Positions 17,555 to 25,877 of a stretch of DNA of 64,000 bases are shown piece by piece. A program made the position numbers and the translations under genes. The first letter of the stretch is position 1; each line of letters begins with the position of its first letter. The notes beneath the pieces were generated by a model, which searched no databases, was not told the DNA's origin, and worked only from the letters and a program-made list of their open reading frames with translations. The DNA comes from Neisseria sp. oral taxon 014 str. F0314 (GTDB taxonomy: Bacteria; Pseudomonadota; Gammaproteobacteria; Burkholderiales; Neisseriaceae). The stretch lies in NCBI RefSeq assembly GCF_005886145.1, contig NZ_CP040504.1:2046001-2110000 (forward strand), given 5' to 3'.

Positions 17555-19309
17555 TCAGACGACCTCGAACACAATCCGACCCGATGCGCACGGATTGTCG
17601 CCGTTGCTGACTTTAAAGCTCAATTTGTTTTTGGCTTCATCGTATTTCAGCTCCACCGACACTTCGTCATGCGGACGGACGAACTGCTGGTATTTCAGGT
17701 TTTCCACGCGGACGACGCGCTGCCTGCCCCACGGATGACGCGCCGCCAGATCGCGCACCCATTGCAGCTCGACTACGCCGGGTACGAGCGGGAAGGTGGC
17801 GAAATGGCCGCCGAAATAGACCAAATCAAGCGGCACGCGGCCGATGAAGGTTTCGGCGGCGGTTTCTTCTTCAGACGATGTTTTTGACCAAACAGGCGAT
17901 GTCTGGGCGACGGTAAAGGCCGTCTGAAAATCGGCGGCAGCGATTTTGGCCTGAGCGTTGCGCGGCAGGCTGTCGGCGAAACGCCAGTAACGGGGCAGGG
18001 CGATGGTGTCCTGCGTGGCGGCAAGGTGGCGTTTGAGCGCGTCGGCAACGGCGGCTCGGCCTTGGTCGCGCAGGGCGGCGATACCGTCCGCGTTCAACGC
18101 CGCCCATATGGCGATGCGCTGATGTTGCGGATGGCGGCCGCAATGGGCGTCGGTGATCCACGGATGCCGTAAAAGTTCGTGTTCGATTTGGGTCAGCGAC
18201 ACGCGTTTGTCCTCGAATTTGATGATGCGGTCTTGGCGGCCGAGCAGCAGGAAACCGTCGGGCTGCGGCTCGATTAAATCGGCGGTCTGGCGGCGTTCGG
18301 GCGACCACGGCGAAGATGCCCACAATGCGCCTTCTGCATTCTGCCCGATTTCCACGCCGGCAAACGGCCGCCATTCGCGGCTTTCCCGACGCGACGCAAT
18401 CACGCCGGTTTCGGTGCTGCCGTACACTTCAAACGGGCGGACGGCAGCCTGTTGCAGCAAATCCGCCGTGGCTTCGGGCAGCGCGCCGCCCGCCGACACG
18501 ATGCCCGCGATTTTATGGCCGATGCTCTGCCAGTTGCGGTTTTCGCCCAAGCGGTTGAGTACCGCCGGACTGGCAATCCACACCACTTTTTCATGCGCCG
18601 CCGTGCTTGCGAGCAGGTTTTCCGGATAAACCGCCTGCCGCCGCTCCATAGGCCAGCCCATTGTCAGCGCAAGCGCGAAACGGAAAGTGAAGCCGTAAAG
18701 GTGTTGCGGAATAACGCTGCCGATAACCGTTTCCCCGCCGCGCCCGAACGGCAGCGCATCCGCCAACATCAGGGCTTCCGCCTGCATCTGCGCGGCGGTT
18801 TTCACAATCACCTGCGCCTCGCCGCTGGAACCCGACGTTTTCAGCCATGCTTCGGCATGGTCGGGAATCAGATGGTTTTCAGGGGCGGGCGTCGGGTTTT
18901 CAGGCGACGTGTGTGCAAGTAAATCGGGCAGGTGCCACACGGGTGGGTTGGATTGCACATCCAACGGCTGTCCGGATTCATCGCGTTGTTCGGTTTGGCT
19001 GTCCAACTTGCTTTGCAAATCTTCGGAATCCGTCAAAAACACATCCGCCGTCCGCCCCCAGTCCAAATTGTCCCGCGCCAGATTCGGCAGCAGCAACACC
19101 CGCCCGCCCGAATGCCACACCGCCAACACGGCGCAGGCAAACAGCGCGGCATCGTCAAACCACAACGCGGCAGTTTGCACGTTTGCCGTTTTCAGACGAC
19201 CTGACAGCCGGAAAACCGCACGGTTGAAATCAGCGCGCGTCCAATTTGGATGGGTAGCGATAAGGTCTTGTTGAGGTAGGGAAGGGGATAGGATTTGGGT
19301 TAAGTGCAT
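17555..19309 (-). CDS. Fused acyl/aryl adenylating ligase and FabZ/ApeI-like dehydratase
   Basis: A 584-residue two-domain enzyme. Residues 1 to about 465 are an AMP-forming ligase: P-loop KTSGSSGEA (157-165), YGSTETG (296-302), GRQDR near 356-360 and the C-terminal lysine in NAQAKIAA (about 454). It would activate 4-hydroxybenzoate-type aryl acids for transfer to an ACP. After an acidic linker (SSEEETAAE), residues about 487-584 are a hotdog dehydratase with YFGGHFATFPLVPG, His501 being the catalytic position. In the better-known clusters these are two proteins, so a fusion here would couple priming and dehydration. There is no frameshift at the junction. Confidence 0.85.
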   Translation of the reverse strand: MHLTQILSPSLPQQDLIATHPNWTRADFNRAVFRLSGRLKTANVQTAALWFDDAALFACAVLAVWHSGGRVLLLPNLARDNLDWGRTADVFLTDSEDLQSKLDSQTEQRDESGQPLDVQSNPPVWHLPDLLAHTSPENPTPAPENHLIPDHAEAWLKTSGSSGEAQVIVKTAAQMQAEALMLADALPFGRGGETVIGSVIPQHLYGFTFRFALALTMGWPMERRQAVYPENLLASTAAHEKVVWIASPAVLNRLGENRNWQSIGHKIAGIVSAGGALPEATADLLQQAAVRPFEVYGSTETGVIASRRESREWRPFAGVEIGQNAEGALWASSPWSPERRQTADLIEPQPDGFLLLGRQDRIIKFEDKRVSLTQIEHELLRHPWITDAHCGRHPQHQRIAIWAALNADGIAALRDQGRAAVADALKRHLAATQDTIALPRYWRFADSLPRNAQAKIAAADFQTAFTVAQTSPVWSKTSSEEETAAETFIGRVPLDLVYFGGHFATFPLVPGVVELQWVRDLAARHPWGRQRVVRVENLKYQQFVRPHDEVSVELKYDEAKNKLSFKVSNGDNPCASGRIVFEVV

Positions 19310-19321
19310 AATTATAATTTA

Positions 19322-19627
19322 TTAATTAATAAAGAAATTAATTGCATCGGAAATGCGATTAATGGCTTTCATATCTTGTTTATTAATAGCTTGATGAAGT
19401 AAACCTGCAAGGATTGCAGAACGTGTTTCAGCAGGTATGACGCAAGGAGCCAAGATACCTCTTGATTTGGGGAAATCTCCCCAATGAATGCCCAATGCTT
19501 TTTCGGCTTTATTTTGGTTTTTGTGATCATATGTGCCAATAATAAAGACTAATCCCTCTTTGTCTTCATAAATCTCCAAGGGGTCTGGTTGACCGTCAAT
19601 CCCTTTCCAGTAAGAAATCATTTTCAT
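19322..19627 (-). CDS. Orphan hypothetical protein inserted in the APE cluster
   Basis: A 101-residue soluble protein starting MKMISYWKGIDGQPDPL; the ATG at 19627 follows GGAAAC at good spacing and excludes a 34-residue upstream extension. I do not recognise it. It has a beta-rich start (LEIYEDKEGLVFIIGTYDH), a middle with HWGDFPKSRGI and a helical tail (LLHQAINKQDMKAINRISDAI). The gene is clearly more AT-rich than its neighbours, and a dRS3 repeat lies about 120 bases upstream, so acquisition by insertion is plausible. It has the size of an immunity-type protein, but no partner is seen. Confidence 0.65.
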   Translation of the reverse strand: MKMISYWKGIDGQPDPLEIYEDKEGLVFIIGTYDHKNQNKAEKALGIHWGDFPKSRGILAPCVIPAETRSAILAGLLHQAINKQDMKAINRISDAINFFIN

Positions 19628-19744
19628 CGATTGTTTCCTTTTTATTAATACTTTAGGTAAGTTTAGGTTGGGTTGGAAAAACAACATTCCAAAAGAAAGA
19701 AGCAGAGGTATGTTGCAGTTGTCTGTCAAAATCTAACTACCGTC

Positions 19745-19764
19745 ATTCCCATTAGTGCGGGAAT
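19745..19764. repeat. dRS3 repeat (ATTCCC-N8-GGGAAT)
   Basis: ATTCCCATTAGTGCGGGAAT matches the 20-base neisserial dRS3 consensus exactly in its invariant 6+8+6 pattern. Such repeats are known insertion targets for filamentous prophage and rearrangement sites in Neisseria. It lies in the gap between the orphan gene and the membrane protein gene of the APE cluster. Confidence 0.85.
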
Positions 19765-19926
19765 GGTGGCAAAAAGGGTAACCACAGCCTGCAGGGTTGA
19801 TAATCTAATCTGATACCAAGTTATACCAAACCTCCCGCGTGCTGTGATTCGAAAATGCCCTCGTTGTTGAAGCTGTATTTTCCTTTGACATGAAATGAGT
19901 AATGATTGATGTGTTTTCAAACGACC

Positions 19927-20466
19927 TTAAACCTTCAATACAGTTTTCCGATACACCCACTCTCCGGCAAACAAAAGCCCCATTAACACATACGACACGA
20001 TGCCGGTATAAGCCGCCCACCAGTCGTAATATTGCAAGCCTGCCAGAATGGCGGCGGTTGCGCCGTTGAGGATGAAGAAGCCGCACCAGATTTGCGTCAC
20101 GCGGCGGGTGTGGCGCACGCCTTCGGGGGGAAGGTCGGGGTGTTGCAGTCGGGCGAGGCGTTCGATGACGGTTTGTTTGGCAAACAGGCTGCCGCCGAAA
20201 ACGGCAAGCATCAGCCCGTTGACGGCGACGGGATACCAATACATCGAGTCGGGTCGTCTGAAAATCAGTACGGCGGCGAAAAAGGCGGCAAGGATAATCG
20301 CCGTAATGCGTTGGGCTGCGGTTTGCGGCATGGCGGCGCGTATCAGCCAAAGGGCGCACATGGCGGCGGCAAGCCAGAAAAACGCACCGTTTTCCCTGCC
20401 GTAATACCATAGGAGCGGATAGGCGAGGCTGGCGAGGGTCAGCAGGAGTTTTCCTAATATTTTCAT
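19927..20466 (-). CDS. Multi-pass membrane protein of the APE cluster (COG4648 type)
   Basis: A 179-residue integral membrane protein with about five hydrophobic segments: residues 5-20, 27-45, 53-69, 80-98 and 130-170. Motifs include PLLWYYGRENGAFFWLAA and FRRPDSMYWYPVAVNGLML. A membrane protein of this kind regularly follows the two ACP genes in aryl polyene clusters; its function is unknown. A hybrid uptake-sequence hairpin lies just upstream. Confidence 0.8.
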   Translation of the reverse strand: MKILGKLLLTLASLAYPLLWYYGRENGAFFWLAAAMCALWLIRAAMPQTAAQRITAIILAAFFAAVLIFRRPDSMYWYPVAVNGLMLAVFGGSLFAKQTVIERLARLQHPDLPPEGVRHTRRVTQIWCGFFILNGATAAILAGLQYYDWWAAYTGIVSYVLMGLLFAGEWVYRKTVLKV

Positions 20467-20480
20467 GGTTGTTATTGATG

Positions 20481-20517
20481 TTCAGACGACCTTGCCAGTT
20501 GACAAGGCCGTCTGAAA
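20481..20517 (-). terminator. Mixed-dialect uptake-sequence hairpin
   Basis: TTCAGACGACCTTG pairs with CAAGGCCGTCTGAA; one arm is the AGGTCGTCTGAA form and the other AGGCCGTCTGAA, leaving one wobble pair. It lies between the ACP and membrane protein genes. Confidence 0.6.
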
Positions 20518-20538
20518 ATATGCCGGTTTAAATCAGAA

Positions 20539-20790
20539 TCAGGAATCTTGCGCCTGTACTTTCAAAACCGCCTGAACCACGTCATCCACGGTGCGCACGT
20601 TGCGGAAGTCTTCGGCTTGCAGTTTGCGGCCGGTTTCGCGTTTGATGTGGTCGATGAGGTCGATGGCGTCGATGCTGTCGATTTCCAAATCTTCGTAGAG
20701 GTTGGTCTCGGGTTTGATACGCTCGGGTTCGATTTCAAACAGGTTGACCAGTGCATCGGTCAGAAGGGTGCGTACTTCTTGTTCGGTCAT
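20539..20790 (-). CDS. Acyl carrier protein, second of the APE pair
   Basis: An 83-residue acyl carrier protein. The phosphopantetheine serine is Ser39 in LEIDSIDAIDLID, a sequence close to the canonical DSL motif. It lies 13 bases behind the first ACP gene. Aryl polyene systems use two distinct carriers, one thought to hold the aryl starter and one the growing chain; which is which cannot be told here. Confidence 0.92.
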   Translation of the reverse strand: MTEQEVRTLLTDALVNLFEIEPERIKPETNLYEDLEIDSIDAIDLIDHIKRETGRKLQAEDFRNVRTVDDVVQAVLKVQAQDS

Positions 20791-20803
20791 ATCGCTTCTC
20801 CTT

Positions 20804-21064
20804 TTATGCCTGACGGCTTTTGACGAATTCTGCCAGTGTTTTGACGTTGGCGAAGTTTTCGCGCAGGTTGTCGTTTTCGCCGTCGAGCTGGAAGCCGAAG
20901 GTTTTTTGCACTGCCAAACCGAGTTCCAGCGCGTCGACTGAATCCAGACCCAAGCCTTCGTCGCCGAAGAGCGGGTCTTCGCTGCCGATGTCGGCGGCGG
21001 TGATGTCTTCCAGCCCCAAGCTGTCGATGATCAATTCTTTGATTTGGTTTTCTAAGTTATTCAT
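20804..21064 (-). CDS. Acyl carrier protein, first of the APE pair
   Basis: An 86-residue acyl carrier protein starting MNNLENQIKELII at the ATG at 21064, which overlaps the stop of the acyltransferase gene (ATGA). The attachment serine is Ser42 in GLGLDSVDALELG. The DPLFGDEGLGLDS context is typical of the carrier that precedes the second ACP in aryl polyene clusters. Tight coupling to both neighbours supports one operon. Confidence 0.92.
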   Translation of the reverse strand: MNNLENQIKELIIDSLGLEDITAADIGSEDPLFGDEGLGLDSVDALELGLAVQKTFGFQLDGENDNLRENFANVKTLAEFVKSRQA

Positions 21065-21819
21065 GTGGTTTTCCTTGTGAAATAGTCTTGAAGGTATTCG
21101 TTTAAACGCCTTGCGGCGATGGGTAGGGGTTTTTCCGCCAGCCATTCTTCGGGCAGGATGTCGTCGCCGACGGTGATTTCATAATGGATTTTGTGCGGCG
21201 GTATTTTGTACCAAGGCTGGCCTTTTTTGAAATTGGGCGGCGTCATTTTGATGCACACGGGGGTGATGACCGATGCGCTGCGCAAACCGAGCGATACCGC
21301 GCCACGGTGCATTTTAACCTGTCCGTCCCAGCCTGTGCGCGTGCCTTCGGGGAAAATCAGCATACTTTGCCCGCTTTTGAACACGGCGTCGATTTCTTCC
21401 AACATTTCCATGCTTTCGTCGTTGGGGATGTAGCCGGAAGCGATAATCTGGCTCTTCATGCTGGGGTTGTTCAACAGGTCTTTTTTGACCAGCACGTTCG
21501 GGTCGGGGAAGTGGCTGACCATCAAGACGACATCCAGCAGCGAGGGATGGTTGGCGAGGACGAGCTGCCCCGGCCGGCCGAGTTTTTCCAAGCCGTTGAA
21601 ACGGACGCTCAAGACGCCCGACCATTGCAGATAACCGACGAAAAACCGCCACACGCGGCCTATCATGCGGCGGGCGGCAAGCTGGCGCGGGATGTCGCCT
21701 TTGGTGGATTTGAGCGTGTAGGGCAAAAGTGCGATTTTGAACAATACGCCCGCAACGCCGAAGAGGATGAAGCCGAACAGGGTGGCAAAGAAACGGCGGC
21801 AGTAGTCTAGGGTTTTCAT
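21061..21819 (-). CDS. Lysophospholipid acyltransferase-like (PlsC family) protein of the APE cluster
   Basis: A 252-residue PlsC-type acyltransferase with N-terminal membrane segments (about residues 10-33). The catalytic H-x4-D is His91/Asp96 in ANHPSLLDV; the acceptor motif FPEGTRTG follows near residue 158. The ATG at 21819 overlaps the stop of the preceding gene (ATGA), which decides the start against a longer frame. It is a second acyltransferase beside the LpxL-like one and may build the lipid anchor. Confidence 0.88.
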   Translation of the reverse strand: MKTLDYCRRFFATLFGFILFGVAGVLFKIALLPYTLKSTKGDIPRQLAARRMIGRVWRFFVGYLQWSGVLSVRFNGLEKLGRPGQLVLANHPSLLDVVLMVSHFPDPNVLVKKDLLNNPSMKSQIIASGYIPNDESMEMLEEIDAVFKSGQSMLIFPEGTRTGWDGQVKMHRGAVSLGLRSASVITPVCIKMTPPNFKKGQPWYKIPPHKIHYEITVGDDILPEEWLAEKPLPIAARRLNEYLQDYFTRKTT

Positions 21820-22556
21820 GCGGTTTTTTGCCAATGCCAGATTCTGTCGGTGTAGTTGCGGGATTGTTTGAGGCCGTCTGAAAGCATAAAGCGTATCCAG
21901 TCGAGCGCGCCCCAATAGGGTTCGGTGTTTTCAGACGGCCTGTCCGCCGGTTCGAGCGTCAGACGGTAGGCGTTTCCTTTTTCCAACACCATCGCCAGCG
22001 CGTAGGGAAACGGCGCGCGTTCGGCGGCAACGGCATAATCGATTTTCAGCGGGTCATCCGCCATGACCAGCAGTATGCGTTCCGCGCCGTCGCACAACAC
22101 GGCATAGGCTTCGGCCAGTGCGGTTTCGATGCCGTCTGAAAGTGTGGCCAGCGCCGTACTTTCCTGCATGTCGCCGCGCAGGATAGACCATTGCCCCGCC
22201 TGCGCGTTGTGCACCGACAGGCCGAACGAGGTGGGCGAGACCGTGCCCGAACGCAGCAATTCCGGCCAAAGCTCGAAGCTGCGGTTGATTTCGCCGTCGT
22301 GAGAAACGTATACCGGCAGGCAGTTTGGATACGCGTTTGCCAATTCCCACGCCGCTTCGCATACCAGCCGCGCGGACGCACCCAGGCGGCGGCGCTGCAT
22401 GGCGGGCAGGAAGGACAATGCGGGCTTGTATTCGGGCAGGCCCTCGGCGTCAAGCCGCCCCGCAGCCCACTGTTGCCATTGTTCCGCCGAGGCCACGCGG
22501 CTGCTGACGGCGTTCCAGGCGGCGATATTGAATGAGAACGAACAGGCCGTCTGCAT
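21816..22556 (-). CDS. Half-length beta-ketoacyl-synthase-like protein, first gene of the APE string
   Basis: A 246-residue protein like the N-terminal half of a ketosynthase (Ketoacyl-synt_2, PF13723), with AMQRRRLGASARLVCEAAW and FGLSVHNAQAGQWSILRG typical of that group. The position of the catalytic cysteine is replaced (RGDMQESTALATL), so it is probably not a condensing enzyme itself. I place the start at ATG 22556 behind CACGGAG; a GTG at 22568 is the alternative. It opens the APE gene string and is coupled to the next gene by ATGA. Confidence 0.78.
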   Translation of the reverse strand: MQTACSFSFNIAAWNAVSSRVASAEQWQQWAAGRLDAEGLPEYKPALSFLPAMQRRRLGASARLVCEAAWELANAYPNCLPVYVSHDGEINRSFELWPELLRSGTVSPTSFGLSVHNAQAGQWSILRGDMQESTALATLSDGIETALAEAYAVLCDGAERILLVMADDPLKIDYAVAAERAPFPYALAMVLEKGNAYRLTLEPADRPSENTEPYWGALDWIRFMLSDGLKQSRNYTDRIWHWQKTA

Positions 22557-22669
22557 GGTTATCGGCACTCCGTGATATTTTGCAAAGTTGATTACGCCGA
22601 CATTTTAACCGATTGAATTGATAAACACTACTCGAAGCAGGCGGACGCGGCGGCGGTTTCCGATGGAAA

Positions 22670-22701
22670 AGGCCGTCTGAAAATATGTTTTCAGACGGCC
22701 T
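22670..22701 (-). terminator. Inverted uptake-sequence hairpin
   Basis: AGGCCGTCTGAAAA and TTTTCAGACGGCCT close on a short loop. It ends the flavin reductase gene and insulates it from the APE string downstream. Confidence 0.8.
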
Positions 22702-22719
22702 GACGATTGGCAGCCGAGG

Positions 22720-23286
22720 TTATTTCGGATTTTTTTCAATCAGTGCGACCAGTTGGTCGATGTAGCCTTGTACAAAGCCGCGGGCGGACTCGATGAGTTT
22801 GCCGCTGTCGTCAAACAGGGTGGGGGAGTTGCCGAGGAAGACTTCGGGCTGGCCGGTCAGCGGCATGTCGAAGTAAGACAGTGCCAGACGCAGGTTTTTC
22901 TGCGAGCTGTAGCCGCCCATTTTGCCGACGGAATGACTGATGATGCCGGCGGGGGTTTTCTTCCATGCGACGTCGGCGTTGGGTTTGGAACCGATGTCCA
23001 CCGCATTTTTCAGGCAGGCGGGCACGGTGCGGTTGTTTTCGGGCGTAACGAACAGGATGCCGTCCGAAGCTTTGATGGTTTCACGGAACAGGGTATAGCT
23101 TTCCGGAGTGGGGAAGTCGGTTTCGTTGGGGTCGTCGTAGTCGAAGTTGTAGAGCGGCAGGTGGCCGATTTCGACGATTTGGACTTCATAACCGGCGGGG
23201 AACATCGGGATGACGTTTTGCGCCACTTTGCGTGCGAACGAGCCTTTGCGCAGGCTGCCTACTAAAATGCTGACTTTTTTTGCCAT
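22720..23286 (-). CDS. NADPH-dependent FMN reductase family protein
   Basis: A 188-residue flavodoxin-fold oxidoreductase starting MAKKVSILVGSLRKGSFARKV; the ATG at 23286 follows GAGAAATC. The FMN phosphate loop is VGSLRKGS (9-16) and the isoalloxazine motif is TPENNRTVPACLKNAVD near residue 80, then SHSVGKMGGY. It belongs to the chromate/azo/quinone reductase group (ArsH/YieF-like). It is a soluble cytoplasmic enzyme, separate from the pigment cluster by a terminator. Confidence 0.88.
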   Translation of the reverse strand: MAKKVSILVGSLRKGSFARKVAQNVIPMFPAGYEVQIVEIGHLPLYNFDYDDPNETDFPTPESYTLFRETIKASDGILFVTPENNRTVPACLKNAVDIGSKPNADVAWKKTPAGIISHSVGKMGGYSSQKNLRLALSYFDMPLTGQPEVFLGNSPTLFDDSGKLIESARGFVQGYIDQLVALIEKNPK

Positions 23287-23466
23287 ATGATTTCTCCATG
23301 AGTGGTGTGCGGATAAACGGCTTCCGACTATATGCCAAGCCCGCCTGCCAGTCAAGGCGGCAGACCAACAAATGTGAAGGGGCGGAAAGTTACTCTTTTT
23401 AAAATTTCAGAATGCGCGCATAATCTGAGCCGTTACTTTAAAAACCGAGGATAGAGGGAAATCATT

Positions 23467-24189
23467 ATGGAATGGTTGAAACGGGAGCTTTTCGGCGGCT
23501 GGACGAAATTCGAAGCGTTTTGGCTGCTGCTGTTTTTGGGGATTCAGATTGCGGTGTTCGCAGTCAAGCCCGATTCGCTTGCCGCGAGTATTGCCGCGAT
23601 AACGGGTATTTTGTGCGTGGTGTTTGTCGGCAAGGGCAAAATCAGCAATTATTTTTTCGGACTGATTTCGGTGTCGCTGTATGCTTATATTTCTTATACG
23701 TTTAAGCTCTACGGCGAGATGATGTTGAATTTGTTTGTGTATGTGCCGGTGCAGTTTATCGGTTTTGCGATGTGGCGCAGGCACATGACCGACCAAAATA
23801 CGGTCAGCCTAGGCAATGCGGAAGAGGTGAAGGCGAAGGCGCTGACGATGCGGCAGTGGCTGTGGGTGGTCGCATTGACGGTGGCCGGTACGCTGGCGTA
23901 TATCGAATTTCTGCACTATATCGGCAGCGCGCTGCCGGCATTGGACGGGGTAACGGTAGTGATTTCGCTGGTGGCGCAGATTCTGATGCTGCTGCGGTAC
24001 CGCGAGCAGTGGGTGTTGTGGATTTTGGTCAATATCCTGACGATTTCGCTGTGGGCGGTGATGTGGCTGAAGCAAGGCGAAACCAGCCTGCCGCTGTTGC
24101 TGATGTATTGCATGTACCTGTGTAATTCGACTTACGGGTATATCAACTGGACGCGGCTGGTGCGGCATCATGCGGGGCAGGCGGCGTAA
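23467..24189 (+). CDS. pnuC: Nicotinamide riboside transporter PnuC
   Basis: A 240-residue membrane protein with seven hydrophobic segments and the family features GIQIAVF, GKGKISNYFFGLISVSLYAYISY, LYGEMMLNLFVYVPVQFIGF and the C-terminal NSTYGYINW. PnuC imports nicotinamide riboside for NAD synthesis. It starts behind GAGGGAAATC and stands alone, transcribed divergently from the flavin reductase. No riboswitch-like structure is evident in the 180-base upstream gap. Confidence 0.92.
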   Translation: MEWLKRELFGGWTKFEAFWLLLFLGIQIAVFAVKPDSLAASIAAITGILCVVFVGKGKISNYFFGLISVSLYAYISYTFKLYGEMMLNLFVYVPVQFIGFAMWRRHMTDQNTVSLGNAEEVKAKALTMRQWLWVVALTVAGTLAYIEFLHYIGSALPALDGVTVVISLVAQILMLLRYREQWVLWILVNILTISLWAVMWLKQGETSLPLLLMYCMYLCNSTYGYINWTRLVRHHAGQAA

Positions 24190-24241
24190 AACGGCGTCGT
24201 ATTGCCTTGCAGGCGTGCCGTACTGCCGTGAAACGGACAAG

Positions 24242-24297
24242 AGGCCGTCTGAAAAACTGTTTTGACCTGGTCGGAACTGTATTTTCAGACGGCCTTT
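24242..24297 (+). terminator. Inverted uptake-sequence pair after pnuC
   Basis: AGGCCGTCTGAAAAAC and TTTTCAGACGGCCT flank about 28 bases, followed by TTTGCT. Confidence 0.65.
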
Positions 24298-24349
24298 GCT
24301 GTCCCTAAATTATGCTAAAATTCTCGTTTTTTAAATATTTCAATAAATT

Positions 24350-25778
24350 ATGCACGCTTCCGATATTGACACAGACGATACGGCTCACGAATACCACGCC
24401 GACAATCCCGATTTTCCTGCCAAAACCGTTGTGGCGACGCTGTTTATCGGCGCGTTTTTCGGCTATCTCAACGACACGCTTTTAAATGTCGCGCTCACGC
24501 CGATTATGAAGGATTTCGGCGTCGACAAGACCACCGTCCAATGGCTGACGACGGGCTTTTTGCTGGTGATGGGTGCGTTCACGCCGATTACGGCGGGCGT
24601 GATTCAATGGTTTGAAACGCGCAAGATGGTGTTGTTTACGCAGGCGACGTTTCTGGCGGGTGGCGGGTTCGCTGATTTGCGCGTTTGCGCCGACCTTCGG
24701 GATTTTGGTCGTGGGGCGGATGGTGCAGGCGGTGTCTGCCGCATTTTTCGTGCCGCTCCTGTTTAACGGCATTTTATCGATTTACCCGCCGAACAAACGC
24801 GGAACGGCAATGGGCGTAATTACCATGATGTTCACCGCCGCGCCCGCGATAGGGCCGACGCTGTCGGGCATCATCATCGACCACACGCATTGGCGCGTGC
24901 TGTTCGGCTTTACCGCGCCGTTTATGCTGGCGGCGATGGTATTGGTAGGCAAGTATCTGACAGTCAATTTGAGCAACATCAGCCGTCCGAAGATTGATAT
25001 TTTGTCAGCCGTACTGTCGATTGCGGGCTTCGGCGGGCTGGTGTATGCGAGCAGTAATTTCGCCCGTCTGCCGCTGGCGGAATTTATCCTGCTGTTTGCC
25101 GCTTCCGTCGCGCTGGTGGGCTGGTTCGCATACCGCCAGTCCCGCTTGGCAACGCCGCTGCTGAACCTTCGGGCGTTTGAGTATAAGCAGTTTCGCCACT
25201 GCGTCGTGATTCTTGCGGGCGCAGTGTTCCTGTTTTTAGGTTTGGAACTGATGATGCCGATGTATACGCAGCAGGTGCTGATGCTGACGGGCACGGCGAC
25301 GGGGCTGATTCTGATGCCCGCGAGCATCGCCCAAGCGGTTGCCGCGCCTTTGTTCGGCAAACTGCTGGACAAGAAGGGCGGACGGTTTGTCCTATTGCCC
25401 GCCACGGTGATGCTGACGGTGTCGCTGGCGGTGTTGTGGCTGTTTTTGCGGATTGACACGCAAGTCATGATGCTGACCGCCATGTTCACGCTGATGGCGG
25501 TGTCCGTCTCCGCCTGCGTAACGGGCGAAACCCACGGCTTGAACGCGCTGCCGAAAAAACTCAATCCCCACGGCGCGGCGATTCTGACCACCATCGACCC
25601 GATTGCCGGCGCGATCGGCGCAGCATTTTTTGTCGGCGCAACCAATATCGGCGAAAAACTGTCCTCTGCCGCCTCGCCGCAACAAGCCATGCTCGACGGC
25701 ATCCATCTGGCGATGGGCAGCGCGCTGGTGTTGGGCGCGGTGATGGTATTTTTCGCAACCCGCCTGAAGACGCCGTAA
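24350..25778 (+). pseudogene. DHA2-family MFS multidrug transporter, frameshifted by a 7-base tandem duplication
   Basis: Two overlapping reading frames together encode a 14-helix EmrB-like major facilitator (about 475 residues). Frame one gives residues 1 to about 103, including GAFFGYLNDTLLNVALTPIM and VQWLTTGFLLVMGAFTP; the rest, from SLICAFAPTFGILVVGRMVQ onward, is in another frame. The shift is explained exactly by GGCGGGT repeated at 24655-24661 and 24662-24668: removing one copy joins TFLAG to SLICAF in a perfect MFS sequence. As written, translation from the ATG ends at 24766. It may be a recent null allele or a reversible slip; a sequencing error cannot be excluded. Confidence 0.9.
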
Positions 25779-25821
25779 GGCCGTCTGAAAACGGCAGGAC
25801 ATTTCTGTTTCAGACGGCCTT
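25777..25821 (+). terminator. Inverted uptake-sequence pair after the MFS gene
   Basis: AAGGCCGTCTGAAA and TTTCAGACGGCCTT with a 17-base loop; the first arm overlaps the stop codon of the MFS gene. Confidence 0.75.
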
Positions 25822-25877
25822 GGCTTATAATTAATATTTGAATAATCAGTTCCACCGTAACACAGGGAAAACCGAAC

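Noticed and set aside
24350..24766. The first frame of the MFS gene considered as a separate small membrane protein
   Set aside because: The exact restoration of a full transporter by removing one 7-base repeat shows that it is a broken part of a larger gene.
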